Assembly: GCA_019614645.1 (NCBI GenBank)
Contig: JABWDB010000001.1
Coordinates: forward strand, 4,402,001-4,466,000
Direction: 5' to 3'
DNA length: 64,000 nucleotides
Source of the DNA: Stratiolaelaps scimitus
Taxonomy: Eukaryota; Arthropoda; Arachnida; Mesostigmata; Laelapidae
In this document: piece after piece, positions 11,501-24,543 of the stretch
How the letters are laid out: each line of letters begins with the position of its first letter
Position numbering within the stretch: the stretch's first letter is position 1
The notes under the pieces: model-generated
What the model was told of the DNA's origin: nothing
Seen by the model: the letters and a program-made list of their open reading frames with translations, nothing else
The model's database searches: none
Made by a program: the position numbers and the translations under genes

Positions 11501-14500
11501 GGGTGAGATCAATCTCTCTTGTATATCAACATGTGTGACGCGTTCGTTGAGGCTGCTGCAAAATGTCATGTTTTTATATCTTAGCAACACACACACACAC
11601 ACCCACACACGCGCACCCGTACAGAAATTCCTGATACATAATAGGGTCATTGATTCAGGCGAACAGACACTTCTGGAGGCGTTGAGTTGTTGCGTGTACG
11701 CTTTGCAAATGAATTGAATAAGAGTTGATTTTGCCTCGGCGGCATAGTTTCGAAAATTAGATCAAATTTAGAGAATGGACTAAATTGATTGTACTCTCGT
11801 TTGATTGACAAATAAGGAAGATTGTGCTCGATAAAGTGTATAGTCTTTGTTAGAGAGTGTAGATTTGAGTATTTGGTCCCAGAGCCAGGGGTCCAGGAAC
11901 CTAGTGGTCGTTTTTATGAAGTTAAGGGGTAAATATCTGACCATAGACAAAATATTTGCGGTACGTCCTTGGTACTGTGAGACATGCACCCACTAAGACC
12001 CCCCACCTCGGTAACTTCGGCTGCTGCCTTCGCATGCACTTCGTAGTCTAGACCGAATCAAACCCTGCTGCTTGACACGTACATTGAGAATTGTAACTCG
12101 GATGGGAAGGATTGTTGGCGTGCTAGCGTATTATACAGTTTTTATGATAATAACGAATTTGTCCACATTCAGTGAAAGCGCCAGTCGAATATTTTTGCTT
12201 AGCCAATATCTATTCACTTGCGGCACACGTCGGCCTCTGTGAAAGTTGCATCGATTGAGAGGAGAAAGCTTATCTCTACAGCGAACACTAGGTTTTGCCT
12301 TCCGGTTCTTAGGCTGTTGAAGCAATCCCCGGCCAGAAGTATTGATCAATCAGGGTTTGCTGCGGCCCATATTTGGCTACACGACGAGTGGTAGCCATCC
12401 TCTTTTCCTCCGACGTTGTCTTCTGATACAACACTATTCCAGCAAAAAATGTTCCAACATAAAGAACAGCGTTTTGGTAGTTCAGCGGTTATGTGTCAAT
12501 ATCTTAGTGGTGTTTGCTGCGCGGAGGAATACAATACAACGAAGCCAGAAGAGTGAATTTAGGTTCAATCTTTTTATTTCTATTTTTCGGGCAAGGACAA
12601 ATGCGATATTTACTATGAACCTTCTATGAAGTATTCATTCATTCAGATTTTTTTTCGATCGGAATTTTATTTTATTTATTTTTTTTTTATTTGTCACTTA
12701 CTTTCTAAAGGCGCAGAGACGGGTTGCCGGGAACAGTAAAAATGCTCTTCATCATTGGAACTGCACGCTTTGATCACTGTCATTGTGTCAATTTGTGAGC
12801 TGACCCTTTTTAGGGCGTTTTGCCTTCCCGTGTAACCTTCCTCAAGCGTTCCCCAGTGTACAACAAATGTCTATTCATCTAAGGCATTGGGTTGATGATA
12901 AATTTGCGACAGATGATACTAGTTCAATAAGCTGGATTTGACTTATGGGGACATCGAGTTGCATTGTATCATATTTGAGATAATCCCAATTTAACAGGAA
13001 TAGATTTAACCCACGGAAGAAGAAGAAGGAATATATACGCTTGCGTATTTTCATAATTTGAATCCGACGTTGGTTGCCACATTATTAAATTTGTAGCTTA
13101 GCTCATTGTAATCTAATACAACTATTAGGCTGGATTTCAATAACGAAATCATTTTTATTGTTGCTCATTAGCAAATAATAAGCGACCATAGTACAATTAT
13201 GGCTCTTCAGATAATATTTCAGTCTTGTGTTGCTCTTGCAACGAACGCTCAGATAGATCTGCAACTTGTGGGTTAACTCAGCACGGCTGACAACCCAAGC
13301 CCTTGGGTGTTCCAAACGATTGTCAATATGTTGTAAGTAAATAGAATAATATCGTTAGTAGTTGTGGAAAACTGGAATCTCTTAGGGAAACTGGATCCAC
13401 GTACAAGGGCACATAATTGTGTGTGGAACTGCTTCCAAAATTATTGGAATACAGGTAAGTACAAAACCTCATTGAATCTCATAGTTAATTCCGTTATGCA
13501 AAAATTAAAGTACTATTATTGGTGATGAGCAAGCGCTAGATGGCGAACGTTTAGGTAAGTCTAGTGTAGAGCATCCTGTTTCCTAAGCAGCTAGTACCCA
13601 CTTAATGTTTACGAAGTTCCATCGACGCCCTTGTTCGTAACCATAAGTACATACACCTCGTTAGTACATTTTCGACCTTGTATAAGTCGAACCTTTTGAG
13701 TTGCGCCTCAAATTGGCTAATTAGAACTTGCCACGTGTTGAAACATAGCGCGGGTTGTTCGGCCTTGCACCCGCGGCAGACTCCGTCTCTCTAGCTTCTT
13801 CGCGCTGTCAGGAGAGCCTCTGCGCAAACTCGACCTACTACGAGCACCCGATAGCCCCCGATCCATTGGAATCACAGGCCCATCGTTTCGATACTGAACG
13901 TAACATACAGTGATTCCACATTGGATCAAAGACTTCACAAGAGGTCGTACTAGTGCCGAACACGAATGCGATGTGAGTGCGGTCAAACACAGCTACCATT
14001 GGAGGTCCGAAAGTACCGAGAGTTCTTCGCGAATAGGCGAACAAACCTGTGTAGGTGAGGTCCCTTAACAATGATAAGAGCAATGCTATCCTGTTGCGCC
14101 TGCTCAACGTTCTTTAAGAACAGATCCGGACAGATATCGATGCCGTTCCAGCACGACAACCATGGCTATTCCGCCTCTGCATCGTTGTGATGCGGAAGGC
14201 ACATTGAAAACTAAACTCGACTAATCACTCTTCCTAAAGGAGCTGTCTTCTTTCGATTTGAACATCTCGAGCAGTACCTATTTACTGTAAATGACTTGAA
14301 AGTAGCAAAAAAATGGAAGTCGCTTACCTAAGCTTATGTTTAGGCCCACCGATGTGGAGTGTTAGTCTTGTGCCACAAACATACCGAAAGATTGGAAATA
14401 AAATTAACAATTGGTAATTCATTGTTAATAATTGAACAATATAACAATAAAATGTCTAAGAGTCTGTTCTTCTACAGACCGAAGGTTTCCGCGCAGGGCA

Positions 14501-14825
14501 GTAAAGTCGCCGAATGTCCACTATCGAATACCATTGTCGTATAGTATTGTAGAGCTAGCGGCAATTTCTGTAATGCACTTGAACTGTGATGGGCTCCGTT
14601 CTGCTCAGCTCTTAAACCCATCAGTAGTAAGCACATTTACAGACAGCTGTCATTGTTAATCTTGTCGTTGTTGTCGTTACTCTTATGTAGTCGCAGCTTA
14701 ACAGCGCCCATAGTCGCGGCGGATTTTTGTATCGTGGCCGTACTTGTAGTCGTCGCAGTGGCCGTAGCGAGGAGACGATTACAAACGCCGCAGCATCTCA
14801 TCCCCTTGATGGCATAAAATGGTGA
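5831..14825. other. Anonymous DNA with simple repeats
   Basis: No recognisable gene. 7.1-8.2 kb is relatively GC-rich with several overlapping open frames of simple composition. There is a TA repeat at 8551-8578 and a CA repeat at 11587-11608. The open frame 6728-7078 is arginine/glutamine-rich at its end and unassigned. 12.65-12.69 kb is a T-rich run. Confidence 0.5.
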
Positions 14826-15422
14826 TTAGGAAAGAAGACAACGGCGGCGACGGCAGCGGAGGAGGTGGTTGCTGCCTTCATCCCCGTTAGGGTGCGCCCC
14901 GTCCGGGGCCCGTCGCGGCAGCTGTGGCCCACGGCTCAGTCCCAGTTCTCCGTTTCTCGGCTCAGCCGCCACCCTCGCTTTGGTGGCCCTTGCCAGCCAG
15001 TTGGCTGCCTGCTTTGTGTTAGCACGGAGCCGGAGGCACTCTGCTCTCATGTACTCGTTAGCTACTGCCGCCGCTACCGCCTTTGGCACCAGAGCGCAGA
15101 CGAGAGACCTACAGATACGGCACAGTGGGATGCGTGCACGTTGGCCGCCGTCTCCGGTCGAGTTGGTTCGTTGCACTTCTCTCTCGCTCTGTCTCATCTC
15201 AGAGAGAACGGGAAATAGAGAGAGAGAACGAGAAGGAGTTGGATTCCCTTGAAGGAGTTGGAGGACGGCTAAGAGTAAATCAAGTAATCTGCGAAAAACG
15301 CTCCAGACCAGTCCAGCTCTGTCTAACGTCGCCTTACCCTCCGCAATCCCCCCTTCTGCCGCGACGTTGGGGTCGCCGGGACGACCAACGAACTGTGCCA
15401 ACGAGAGCCGCATATTAGTCAA
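14826..15422. other. GC-rich block, open in several frames on both strands
   Basis: The base composition is sharply more GC-rich and CpG-rich than the flanks. The minus strand is open for 198 codons and the plus strand for 111-127 codons in several frames. Low-complexity GCC/CCG and GAGA stretches and the absence of a recognisable domain argue that the open frames follow from composition. It is possibly a promoter or 5' untranslated exon, with direction unknown. Confidence 0.3.
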
Positions 15423-17609
15423 AAGGGCTTGTTACGTATTATTAACCATGAGCCAGCCAGCCAGTCAGTGGCTACAGGCGGCAGAAACCTTTTTCTGGTG
15501 GGCACTTCGATGAAACAGTGTCTTTGCCCTCTAAACAAAACGAATACTTTTCGTGGGATGACAAGCTTATTAGATACTATAACATGAGTATGCACATAGA
15601 GGGTGTACGCAAATCACTACACATGAAACACCCCCAGACAAACATTGGCCCGATTCTTTTGTAACTCACACGTGATTGAAGAGCCATTTGTAATGTATAA
15701 TACACTCGACTTTTTTTGGTTCAATCGAGCTGTATCATTATTTGATTCTCAGCCACTAATGAAGACGGTGCGATAGTGTCTCGCGGTTTGCCGAGAAACC
15801 AAATTGAAAAACGTAGCAGTCTTCAGCGAGTTTTCCTTAAAAAAAAAGCGGAATCGGATGTGCTCAAAACACGCGAGATGTCAAATACAAGAGACTACCA
15901 ATGCTGTAAGTAGAGGACTAGAAGACTGATCGTTTCCGAGGAGCGCGGCCTGGGAAACATTATGGTCGATTCTTGTTCTGAGACACCTTCAACAGCTCTA
16001 ACCGTTGAAATGATGAAAAAACAAACTCTTGATGGTGCTGTATCCACGATCACAACAGGCGACTCGAGAAATGGTCAGGCGTCATTTAGACAAACTAGCT
16101 AGCTAGCAAGTGTTGCTTGTTTTATAGTAAGCTTTTTTTCGATGTCTTCGACCACACTTCTCTTGCAGCCTGCCTTTTACCAGGGGCACAGTGCAATCTA
16201 TTGATATGTAGCTACAAATAACGCAGAGTCGAAAAAGCTTCACGTTTACTCGCGCTACCGGAGCCCCACCATCACCGGTATGTTCTCTGTTGCAACCGAT
16301 CGAACGGCCCCCACGGTACGCCATAGGCGAACAGCCAATCCATTTTCATCTACTTCGGGGCGATGTTCGCTTCATAGCATCACCCCGCCAACCGACACCG
16401 TTTTTTTTCCTCGGGTGATGCAAGCACAAACGTATGAATGAAGGCACTTATTGGCGAAGCTAGTACATATACTTATCACTTACTTACCGCGAGAACAGGT
16501 CCGGTAGAGGGGTGATGCCCGACGAATGGGAGCTTATTTATGCGAAAAGGTTCCCCATCTGGAGGCGATGTCCGCAAAAGAGCAAACAGATGTGTACGAG
16601 TCAGTAGTCAACATCAGATGAAAGGCTAAAAGAAGACGAAGAAACTCGCGAGTGACTCGAATTTTCGGAAGAATATTCCTAACAATATAACATGTAACGA
16701 AAATACGATACAGTCGGTTCAGGGGACGCTCTGACGCGGGAGCTCACACTGCAGCCGACGTGGCAACACAGAAATGTTCATGATAAAATAATTTTCGTTT
16801 ATTGGCACCAATATGTGTGTGATAAAAATATTAAAATCCAATGGCTGGTAGGAGCTCCTTGTAAAACAGTGGCCGAATGTCAAGAGCTAAGCTTGTGGAA
16901 CGAGAATAGCGCGACAGCCATAGATTTGGTTGGTTTTGCTTCTGCATCGATATCAAATCCAGCGTACAAAACCCTGACTAATATATAGTTCAGGGTTCAT
17001 TCTTAATTTTTTTTAAGAGATTAAAGGTAAATCCTGCATGGACACTAGGCCTGATAACTAAGGTATTTGCCTGGTAGTGTCAGACTCTTACTGACTAAAC
17101 CCAGAACCGATTTTGATTTGGGGCACTGACCGGGACTGCCAAAAGTATTACTTCAGTCAGTGCCTTGCAGGGACCGGCAGTTGATTCCAACCATGTCCTA
17201 TCCCTCAGTTCCTCCTCCGGGGCGAATCCTCCCGCCCAGCCGTAGCGGGTTATCATTACCATATTCACACATACTGCTGGCTCTGGGGTAACCTAAACCG
17301 CTCATGAGCAGTTGTGATTTAGGCTAAGCAGGGCGATGGAGAGTGTCCGCTACTAATTAATAAACGGAGTGCGTTTCCAAAGCGACGAGCTGTTACCTGC
17401 TTCGTAATATATATGTATTTTTTAGAGAACACCTTCCGTTACGTTACGATCCAATAGTCCACAGCTACCTTTTCAAGGTGTATGTATTGATGTCCGGTGC
17501 TCTGTATGTGTCCCTCGACCTATACGAGTTGTAATTACTTTACTCAGCACTTAGCTGCTGTTATTGGCACGGACCACATAGAGGGTGCATCCCGACCTCG
17601 CTATCACAA
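15423..17609. other. Anonymous DNA
   Basis: Nothing coding was recognised. 17.0-17.6 kb may include decayed 5' sequence of the following LINE relic, but no motif proves it. Confidence 0.5.
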
Positions 17610-17903
17610 CCTCCATCCGCCTTTGCTAATATGGAGGTGCTCATCTTAACTGAAACGTGCGAGGCAAAGCCGTTCTTACCTAGAAGGCTTCTAGGCGGCT
17701 CATTCTCATGCCGAAACTCAAACTGGTCGCTGTCGACTCAACGGCGGCGTATTAGTTTTAGAAAGTAGAGGCCACTATGAAGTTGGTGGAGGAGAACAAA
17801 GTAGTATTTCAAGGTGGCCGATGCAGATTGGTCACAGCGTATGTATGATCGACGGCCACTAAGAGCATAGTCGTTCTGCTTGACAAGTTAACCCGGAGCA
17901 CGT

Positions 17904-18170
17904 ATGCACTACCGTCACGACACTCTGTTAATGGCTAGATCCTTTGACACAAGGATCGATATCACCTACGAGCTTTGTGCCCGCACTCTCGAGGACTTCG
18001 GCTGCCACCTGATCGCGGACACAAGCACTCCAACGTTTGAAGGTGTCATGGTTAAATCGGTGATCGACATATTCCCATCGAAGATTTCCGCTGAAAAGGT
18101 CCGTTATACCGGGAGAAACTGCCCGTTGATGAAGGAGGAAATATCAATTACCATGCGCCAGTCGGGGTAG
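17904..18170 (+). pseudogene. LINE endonuclease C-terminal fragment
   Basis: An 88-codon frame with ARTLEDFGCHLIADTSTPTF then SVIDIFPSKISAEKV, which matches the STPTF...SVID region before the SDHxPI end of the endonuclease. The final SDH motif is not preserved. It lies in order between the N-terminal endonuclease motif and the RT fragment. Confidence 0.6.
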
Positions 18171-18412
18171 CACGATCTCTACTGCACAGGGACACCCCGT
18201 GGCAAAGGAACGCTGGCCTTGCAAAGAGGCGGATCCGCAGAAGTTCATTCCTAAACTGGCAGCTTTTTCCTAGGGTCGCAAAATACGAACGTTGATCTGT
18301 ATGCGGAGATACTGACTAATGTGATAACATCGTCAATAGGCTTGGTTTAACGAGAGGTGCAAGCTGGCGGGTGTGGCTCAATGACTTCCCACTTACAGGC
18401 TAAGCTGTATCC

Positions 18413-18880
18413 GTGCATGAGGCCCCTCTGAGTCTTCTGAAGAGCTGGTACCGTGGGACGCTCCAGACAGCCCGTCGACAGTATCTTGAACGTGAGGAAG
18501 AGAAGCTGGTCTGGCAGGCAACCAAGAAACCTGACAGGTGGCTTCCTAGAGGGCGTCTTCCTACCAGTCCAATCCCCTCGATCTCACAAATAAAGTACCT
18601 TCGGAATATGTACGGGGGCCAGAACACCATCCCACTTACAGTACCTGTCTTCGCTACCCTGTGGAATGAACAAACGTCGGTCGCGCGAGAGTTTATTGGG
18701 ATCGAATTTTCCGTGATGGAGGTGTCGCACTCGCTCGAACACCTTCAATCTAACAAGGCAGCCGGTCTGGACTTTATTCGCAACGAACACCTGACGCTTG
18801 CAGCAGATATATGTTCCCATTTTGGACGAGTCTATTTAACGGATGTCTCAGTCAGTGACGATAGTTATTCCTTAGGTTAG
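18413..18880 (+). pseudogene. LINE reverse transcriptase N-terminal fragment
   Basis: A 155-codon open frame. A basic, helical region (QTARRQYLEREEEKLVWQ) typical of the segment between endonuclease and RT is followed by the conserved EVxxxLxxLxxNKAAGLDFIRNEHL block at about residues 100-126. It breaks off before the RT palm. The usual APGPDG is AAGLDF, consistent with decay. Confidence 0.7.
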
Positions 18881-20324
18881 AGGCGACCCGCTCGTGCTGT
18901 CGTCATGAAATATAATTGCCAAGCAGAGGTGCTGCTAGAAACTTTTGGCACTTCTCACCACCCGTCTACTCGGTAGATTTCTGGAGGCCTGATCTTGCAT
19001 TCCGGCCGAGCAACACGAATTTCGGAGGTGGCACTCAGAACGAGCCGACACATTCTAACTCGTTTTGCAATGCACAGTTTTCATCAAGTCGCGTTTAGGA
19101 CAGAGAACTAGCATGAGCCCAACTCGAACTGTTTATGCTTATATTGCAATAATGTTTGCGCTAGATATCACGCTGGAGAATGCACTCAATCAGTCTGACT
19201 GACCTAGCTGGTGTGACAAAACACAAAACAATCCCGAGCATGTTTATTCTTAGACGTGTATATTCCCTGTTTACACCCCTGCTGACCCTCCTACACGTTT
19301 TACTGTTTACTGTTTTTACCATTGCCATCGTTGCATAAGGTACGCATAACACAATACCGCATGAAGAAATGATGGAGTACGCTGATGGACGACAATTGAC
19401 AGTCGTATCACAATTCTAAATTCACATGACAACCCTGTTCCTCGCCCACACGGACTGCACTGTGTATATCGCATGTCGAATTCAGTTACACCGCAAACGC
19501 GAGGGAGAGTTTGCTAAATACTGCTTCACTGCAGACAAGACAGGCAGCTTAAATATAGGTTTGGCTATAATAACGTGTTGGCGGAGCTTGTTGTTCGCTG
19601 CCGTCCCAATTTGGGCAGTGTGACTTCTGGTATAAACTAAAGAGGTTGCAAAGAGCTCGTGTATTGAGTTTAGTAAAGTTTCGCCATAGGTTAGGCGTTC
19701 TGCTCCCCACCTCCACTTGGATGCCTCGACGGTCGTTGTTACTATTATGATTATTATTGTTGTTGTTATTATTATTATTAACTAATTACACGAACTTATT
19801 AGTTCTCTGCGTGATCAGGTAAACTACGTCATTCAAAGCACAACAATGAGGCTGTAGCGTGAGATCGTGCCGCCGCGTAGGACTTGTGTAGGCACGTAGA
19901 ATAGATAATGTGGCCTTGCATACCCACGGAGGAAGAATTTGGCCACCTGTGTGAGGACACTTGGCAAGTCGACAATATCTGTTGTTTTCAACGTATGAAT
20001 GAGAGTCTGAGTACGCGAACATCTGCTCACGCGGGATGACAACGTGAAGCTATTTTGGTGGCTGCACGGTTTATTTCGAGATTATAAAGAGAATTGGCAG
20101 CGTAAACATTTATATAGAGACTCATTAATTTCAATCACATATAACGACAAGAATCAATCGCAAAGATTTAAAAAACGAGCCAATATCAAGAAAGTCACAG
20201 ACAAACTTTCGGTTCATTAACCTGCTAGCGACCTATATATACTACCTGCCTTATACTTTCATAGCCGCGCCAAGTCTACCAAGTGGCTTTGCAGGACAAT
20301 ACAATAGAAATATGTATCGCCCCC
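18881..20324. other. Anonymous DNA
   Basis: No gene was seen. There is an ATT/GTT trinucleotide run at about 19742-19780. Confidence 0.5.
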
Positions 20325-20424
20325 CAGAGGCCGCAGGTTCGAGCGCCGCTGCGTGACATATAAGAGAGCTTAAGCATTGTAACAATTGCAGCTCCTTTAA
20401 TAAACCAATATACCTTTACCTTGT
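20325..20424 (+). mobile_element. SINE-1 copy, 5'-truncated
   Basis: The copy retains CAGAGGCCGCAGGTTCGAG (B box), then TATAAGAGAGCTTAAGCATT, GTAACAATTGCAGCTCC and TTTAATAAACCAATATACC, nearly identical to the copy at 32.1 kb. The A-box part is missing. It ends in CCTTTA-like sequence. Confidence 0.8.
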
Positions 20425-20544
20425 TCCATCTATTTTCTCTATAAACTCGAAACCACTCGAAGACATCGAGTCTATCTGGGGGCTCATATGATATAATGTA
20501 CACAAAAGTTCTATCTGGCCGATTCAAACGAACAGACAAGAACT

Positions 20545-20703
20545 ACAGTAAATTTTCTGGGCTCACGCTTGGCCAACATTTCACGTCAACGGTATAACTG
20601 CGTTCGGCATCGCTTCGTGAGACGGACCCTCTACATGCAAATTTTCAATGGTGGGGATCGAACCTGTGTGTGCACCTACGTGCCCCCGCAGCTTGTCCGA
20701 TGA
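20545..20703 (-). mobile_element. SINE-2 copy
   Basis: The minus strand carries GGGCACGTAGGTGCACACAC, B box GGTTCGATCCCC, ATTTGCATGTAGAGGGTCCG, GCCGAACGCAGTTATACCG, TTGACGTGAAATGTTGGCC and AGCGTGAGCCCAGAAAATTT. It is collinear with the 23.1-kb and 36.9-kb copies. The A-box part is poorly conserved. Confidence 0.75.
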
Positions 20704-23140
20704 AACGTTTTTTGCATAATTGAAGAAATGGGCAATCGCTGCCATTACTATGTGCTGCAGGTTGATAAGCAGCCTTAGATATTCTCTGATGATTACCAGT
20801 TCACATCGTGGGCAAGTCGCTAAATTGCATGCTATACATTGCATCGGCGTCTGAAGTGCACACTATAGCAAATATTGAAATTGTCGTAGATAGATTCGCT
20901 TACCAACGCTTTCAAGATAACGGACCCATCCTTCAGTAGAACTTGCACATTTCACCACGATCTGAATTCATAGCGAATAATTGCTAGCCACAGGCAGCAC
21001 TCCTCTGTGCGGCGTTTATTTCTGCAAGCATCTTGAAATGGAAACGCTTACGTGGAAAACATTTTCGGCGAATATTTTATTTATTATTGTTGTGAGCCCC
21101 AGAAATCGGGTGTCCCAGTCCCCGGCCATCGTTTGTCGTCGGCCCGGCGTTAATCGATGAAGTATGTCTCTGTGCGACAAGCTTGTATGAATCATAGATC
21201 GAAGTAGAATCAATAAAGCACGTTGTACTTCGCTTATCAGCTCTAAGTGAAGAATCCGAACAAGACTTGCCATTCTCGCGGGCGCTGAAAGTCACGCCCC
21301 CAGATGTCGCGAGAATCCGTCATAAAATCGATGCCTTTATAGCATATTTCTGCTATCATGATAGACGTTAAAAAATCCAGCGTATAGCATGTTCGATTGG
21401 CCGATTCAAGCATTTGAGCAATGAATAGATGCCGGACGCGACAGGAGTTCGATGTTACAGCAGAAATCACCCGTCGGCTAGGTCAGATCTCCTTTCTATA
21501 TTATGTGCTTATAGTACGAAACGTAATTCGCGACGACTCGGCAGACCATCCATGTGTTCACCGAGTATCAAAGACTAGGCATTTTTCGTGTCCTTCTTCA
21601 CGGCCTGTGGAAAGCCTAGGGAGCAGGTCGCATGATTTCTTGATACCTAACCAGCTGACATGGCAACTAGGGCAATTAACGGCAAAGAGAAACCGCTTCC
21701 TTAAGATCAAATACCGGTATCACAGTACTAAAGGGTCAATAGCATCGGGAGCGAATTGATGTCGCCGCTCGATGTGAATTTTGTCCGCCAGACTGCAGTC
21801 GAAGACGCCTGTTGTCAGGTGTTGACATTCGTCGCTTGCTGCACTTTGGTAGGAAGCTTGCCTCTTCCTCGTCAATATTTTCGAGGCGTTTCATTGTTCA
21901 GCTGTAGATTAATCATGCCAAAGTTAGTGAAAGGCACTGAGCTAACAACAGCGACACTGAGCTAACAGACACAAAGATACGTTGACAGATACGTTGACCC
22001 TTGACCCCGGTTTTCGATGACGCCAAATCTCGGGTTCTCTCAGAACATAAAACAATTGAAAATAAATTTCTCAAAGCTGTCAAGCTTTACATGTGCGTGT
22101 GTGCAAGATCATAAACATTAAAATACTTAGTTCCAGATGCCAGCGTAATACCAGTAATACCTAAAGGTTAAGAGCTGAGGCCTGTCAGATAGGGGAACAG
22201 CTGAGGGTCAGCTCGAAAAACAGTTACAGATGCCAGCGTGGGGGCGCGTATTAAGCAATTTCAAAGGTCGCTTGGTAAGTCAGAGCAACGATGCACTTCT
22301 TTCCTTCACTCCCTAATCTAGGGTCTTAAACATGTTTGCTCATTTCACAACGCAAGCGAACAGGCGGAGTAGATTCACAGCGGTACTCTAAATGGGAATC
22401 AAGTCGGACCACAGGGTGATCACATACAGTCCGTCGCTCTATTTAGACGCTCTGCAAGTCCGCGCGTGCTGAAACGTGCTCGACCTCCAATGTTTCGCTT
22501 TTCAGTTTACCTTTGCAACCTGACAATGGACATTTTCAAATATTTGCCTTTTCTAGATGTATACTTATCATTTCACCGTATCGCATTTACAGTCTGGGAA
22601 GCTGAACCAGTCGCGGAAGCAGTATTGGATTGATACATGGGTTCGTAGCGTTGTTCCCAATTGTCAGCCACCACACGTGTCAGGTATGTCGAGCGTATAT
22701 CAAGCGAAAGCTGACAGTCGTGCCGACATCTAAGATCCGAGTACATTCATCGAGATCCGTAATCTGTGTGTCGAATGGGGCTAGTCGGCGAAATATAGTT
22801 GTGGAGATTTTGATCTCCATGCTGCTCTCCTCGCTTCGGTCGGCCAATTACGACTGATGACGATCAAATCCTAAACGCTATTGTGAGGTGCTGTCATCCA
22901 ACAAAACGCTTGCTTCGACCAAGGACCACTCATGAATGGCGAGTAATCGATAAGATGCGGCCACCAGGACAACGTGAGACCACACGTCTATTCGATGACT
23001 CGGCAAAAATTATTGCTGCTTGAGCGGGATGTTTTGGTGCATCCACCGTTTGGCCTGGACCTTGAGCCTTCACATGATCGCTTGTTCCGAGCGCTATAGA
23101 ACAGTTTGAATAATCAGACCTTTTCCGTGCCCTAAACAAA
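20704..23140. other. Anonymous DNA
   Basis: No gene was recognised; it holds only the dispersed repeat at 22151. The open frame 21421-21759 (112 codons) shows no domain. Confidence 0.5.
22151..22222 (+). repeat. Dispersed repeat, copy 2 (first copy at 200)
   Basis: AGTAATACCTAAAGGTTAAG ... GGCCTGTCAGATAGGGGAAC then AGCTGAGGGTCAGCTCGAAA. It has the same order of blocks as the copy near the window start, with a few insertions. No coding potential. Confidence 0.5.
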
Positions 23141-23318
23141 ACGGCAAACTTTCCTGGTGGACTCACAGCCGAGATTTAACGTCTACGGAACTGCGTTTGA
23201 AATTGCCTCAATAAGACGGACAACTCCTTTAAATCAAATGTGCAACGGTGGGGGGTCGAACCCGCGCACCTACGTGCTGCACTCCTCCGATTGCAGGGCG
23301 CACATGAACGCACCACGA
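23141..23318 (-). mobile_element. SINE-2 copy, near full length (tRNA-derived)
   Basis: The minus strand begins GTCGTGGTGCGTTCATGTGC, then GCACGTAGGTGCGCGGGTTC with B box GGGTTCGACCC. It continues CCGTTGCACATTTGATTTAA, GTCCGTCTTATTGAGGC, ACGCAGTTCCGTAGACGTTA and a GGCTGTGAGTCC end. Matching order and wording occur at 20.5 kb (minus) and 36.9 kb (plus). This defines a second SINE family distinct from SINE-1. Confidence 0.75.
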
Positions 23319-24401
23319 CACGTGCCTTGGACATACCGCAAAAACACCCTGGATGATGTTGTTGCCCATAGACTAAAGGGCTTCTATGAAACAGGGATCA
23401 TGAGGCGTGTGGAGAGGTGGTAGACAGTAAGCAGTTAACAAAATGGAAAATATTTAATTGATTAAAATAGCCCTCTTGCTATATAATTAGTTTGTGAAAT
23501 TTGCCACTTGATTTTCGCTACGGACTTCTCGTACGTTCGTATTAACATAGCAATTACAGTCGATCCGAGATTTGCCTGATGGTTGTGAGAATCAACTGCC
23601 TGTCCTAGCCCATTTGATTTGTCGACTTGCGGTCATCGGGTGAATGTGAATGAACGATACAAAATATGTGCCCACAGACATTTCCGTCAATGTTTTCTGC
23701 CCTATTTCAAATTTTAGAAATGCTCCAGAAAATCCATAGATTAACAACAATAACATTTGCAATATTTGCGCCAATCATCCATATGCGGGTGTAACACGGT
23801 CGCATTTAATGCGTGTGGCAGACGAGTCATCGTTTCGTTCAGACGTGGCGAGAAATCTATTAAATAACTATTAAATAATAGTTAGTCATAATGATATAAT
23901 GAGATGAGGGAGTCTAGCTGGACTTCCGCCAACCACAAGCTCGCTAGGCGCGCGGAGTTTTACAAGCACTCTAAATGCACCTAATAGCGAACTGGATATT
24001 TCAATCAATGTAACACCTCCGGGCATAGAAATTGTGCAGCAAGCGGATCAATACACGGGATAGTCACTGATATCGTACCGCAGCTACGATCTAGCTGGAG
24101 ATGCCGCCGGAGAGGTGAAATGTAATACGCCATAGGCCAGGGTGCGGGCATTGATAGTCGCATTCACCAGCTGTTGTTAGCTGTAAGATGAGCCGGCTGG
24201 TGGTGGCAATCTCTACATTTGCTTCTGGTCTCTCGGAAGGCGAATATATTTGTAGATGAACTGTCATGCCTTTTCTCATGCCCGTAATCAATTAATTCAT
24301 GTTTATGATATATCCATCTAATGTGTTTGTTGTCTTTAGACTTCAGTTTATTTATGCATATTGTTCTGCATGCCATTTTCAGGGGTGCGATATTTATAAC
24401 A

Positions 24402-24427
24402 GGTCTAGTAGACAAGTCTACTAGACC
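24402..24427. repeat. Perfect palindrome, 12-bp arms
   Basis: GGTCTAGTAGAC, two A residues, GTCTACTAGACC. The arms are perfect. A second perfect hairpin lies about 120 bases to the right. Confidence 0.75.
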
Positions 24428-24543
24428 GGAACAGTCACACACCTTCCCCAGAGACCGAAGTAATGCCAAGCGTGCCGAATCCAAAGGAGAGATTGCTTAG
24501 TGGGTAGAGGCAGAGGCGTTTGGACAGTGCGCATAGGATACCT

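Larger units (their letters stand above)
17610..18880 (+). mobile_element. Decayed LINE: endonuclease and N-terminal RT remnants
   Basis: MEVLILTETCEAK at 17631 matches the N-terminal endonuclease signature (xILxLTETW). STPTFEGVMVKSVIDIF near 18030 matches the later endonuclease block. The frame 18413-18880 (about 155 codons) contains FSVMEVSHSLEHLQSNKAAG and LDFIRNEHL, the finger motif of LINE reverse transcriptases (NKAPGPDGIxNE). Frameshifts and stops separate these pieces. Catalytic RT motifs such as YADD are absent, so the 3' half is missing. It seems to be a different lineage from the 29-kb element. Confidence 0.7.
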
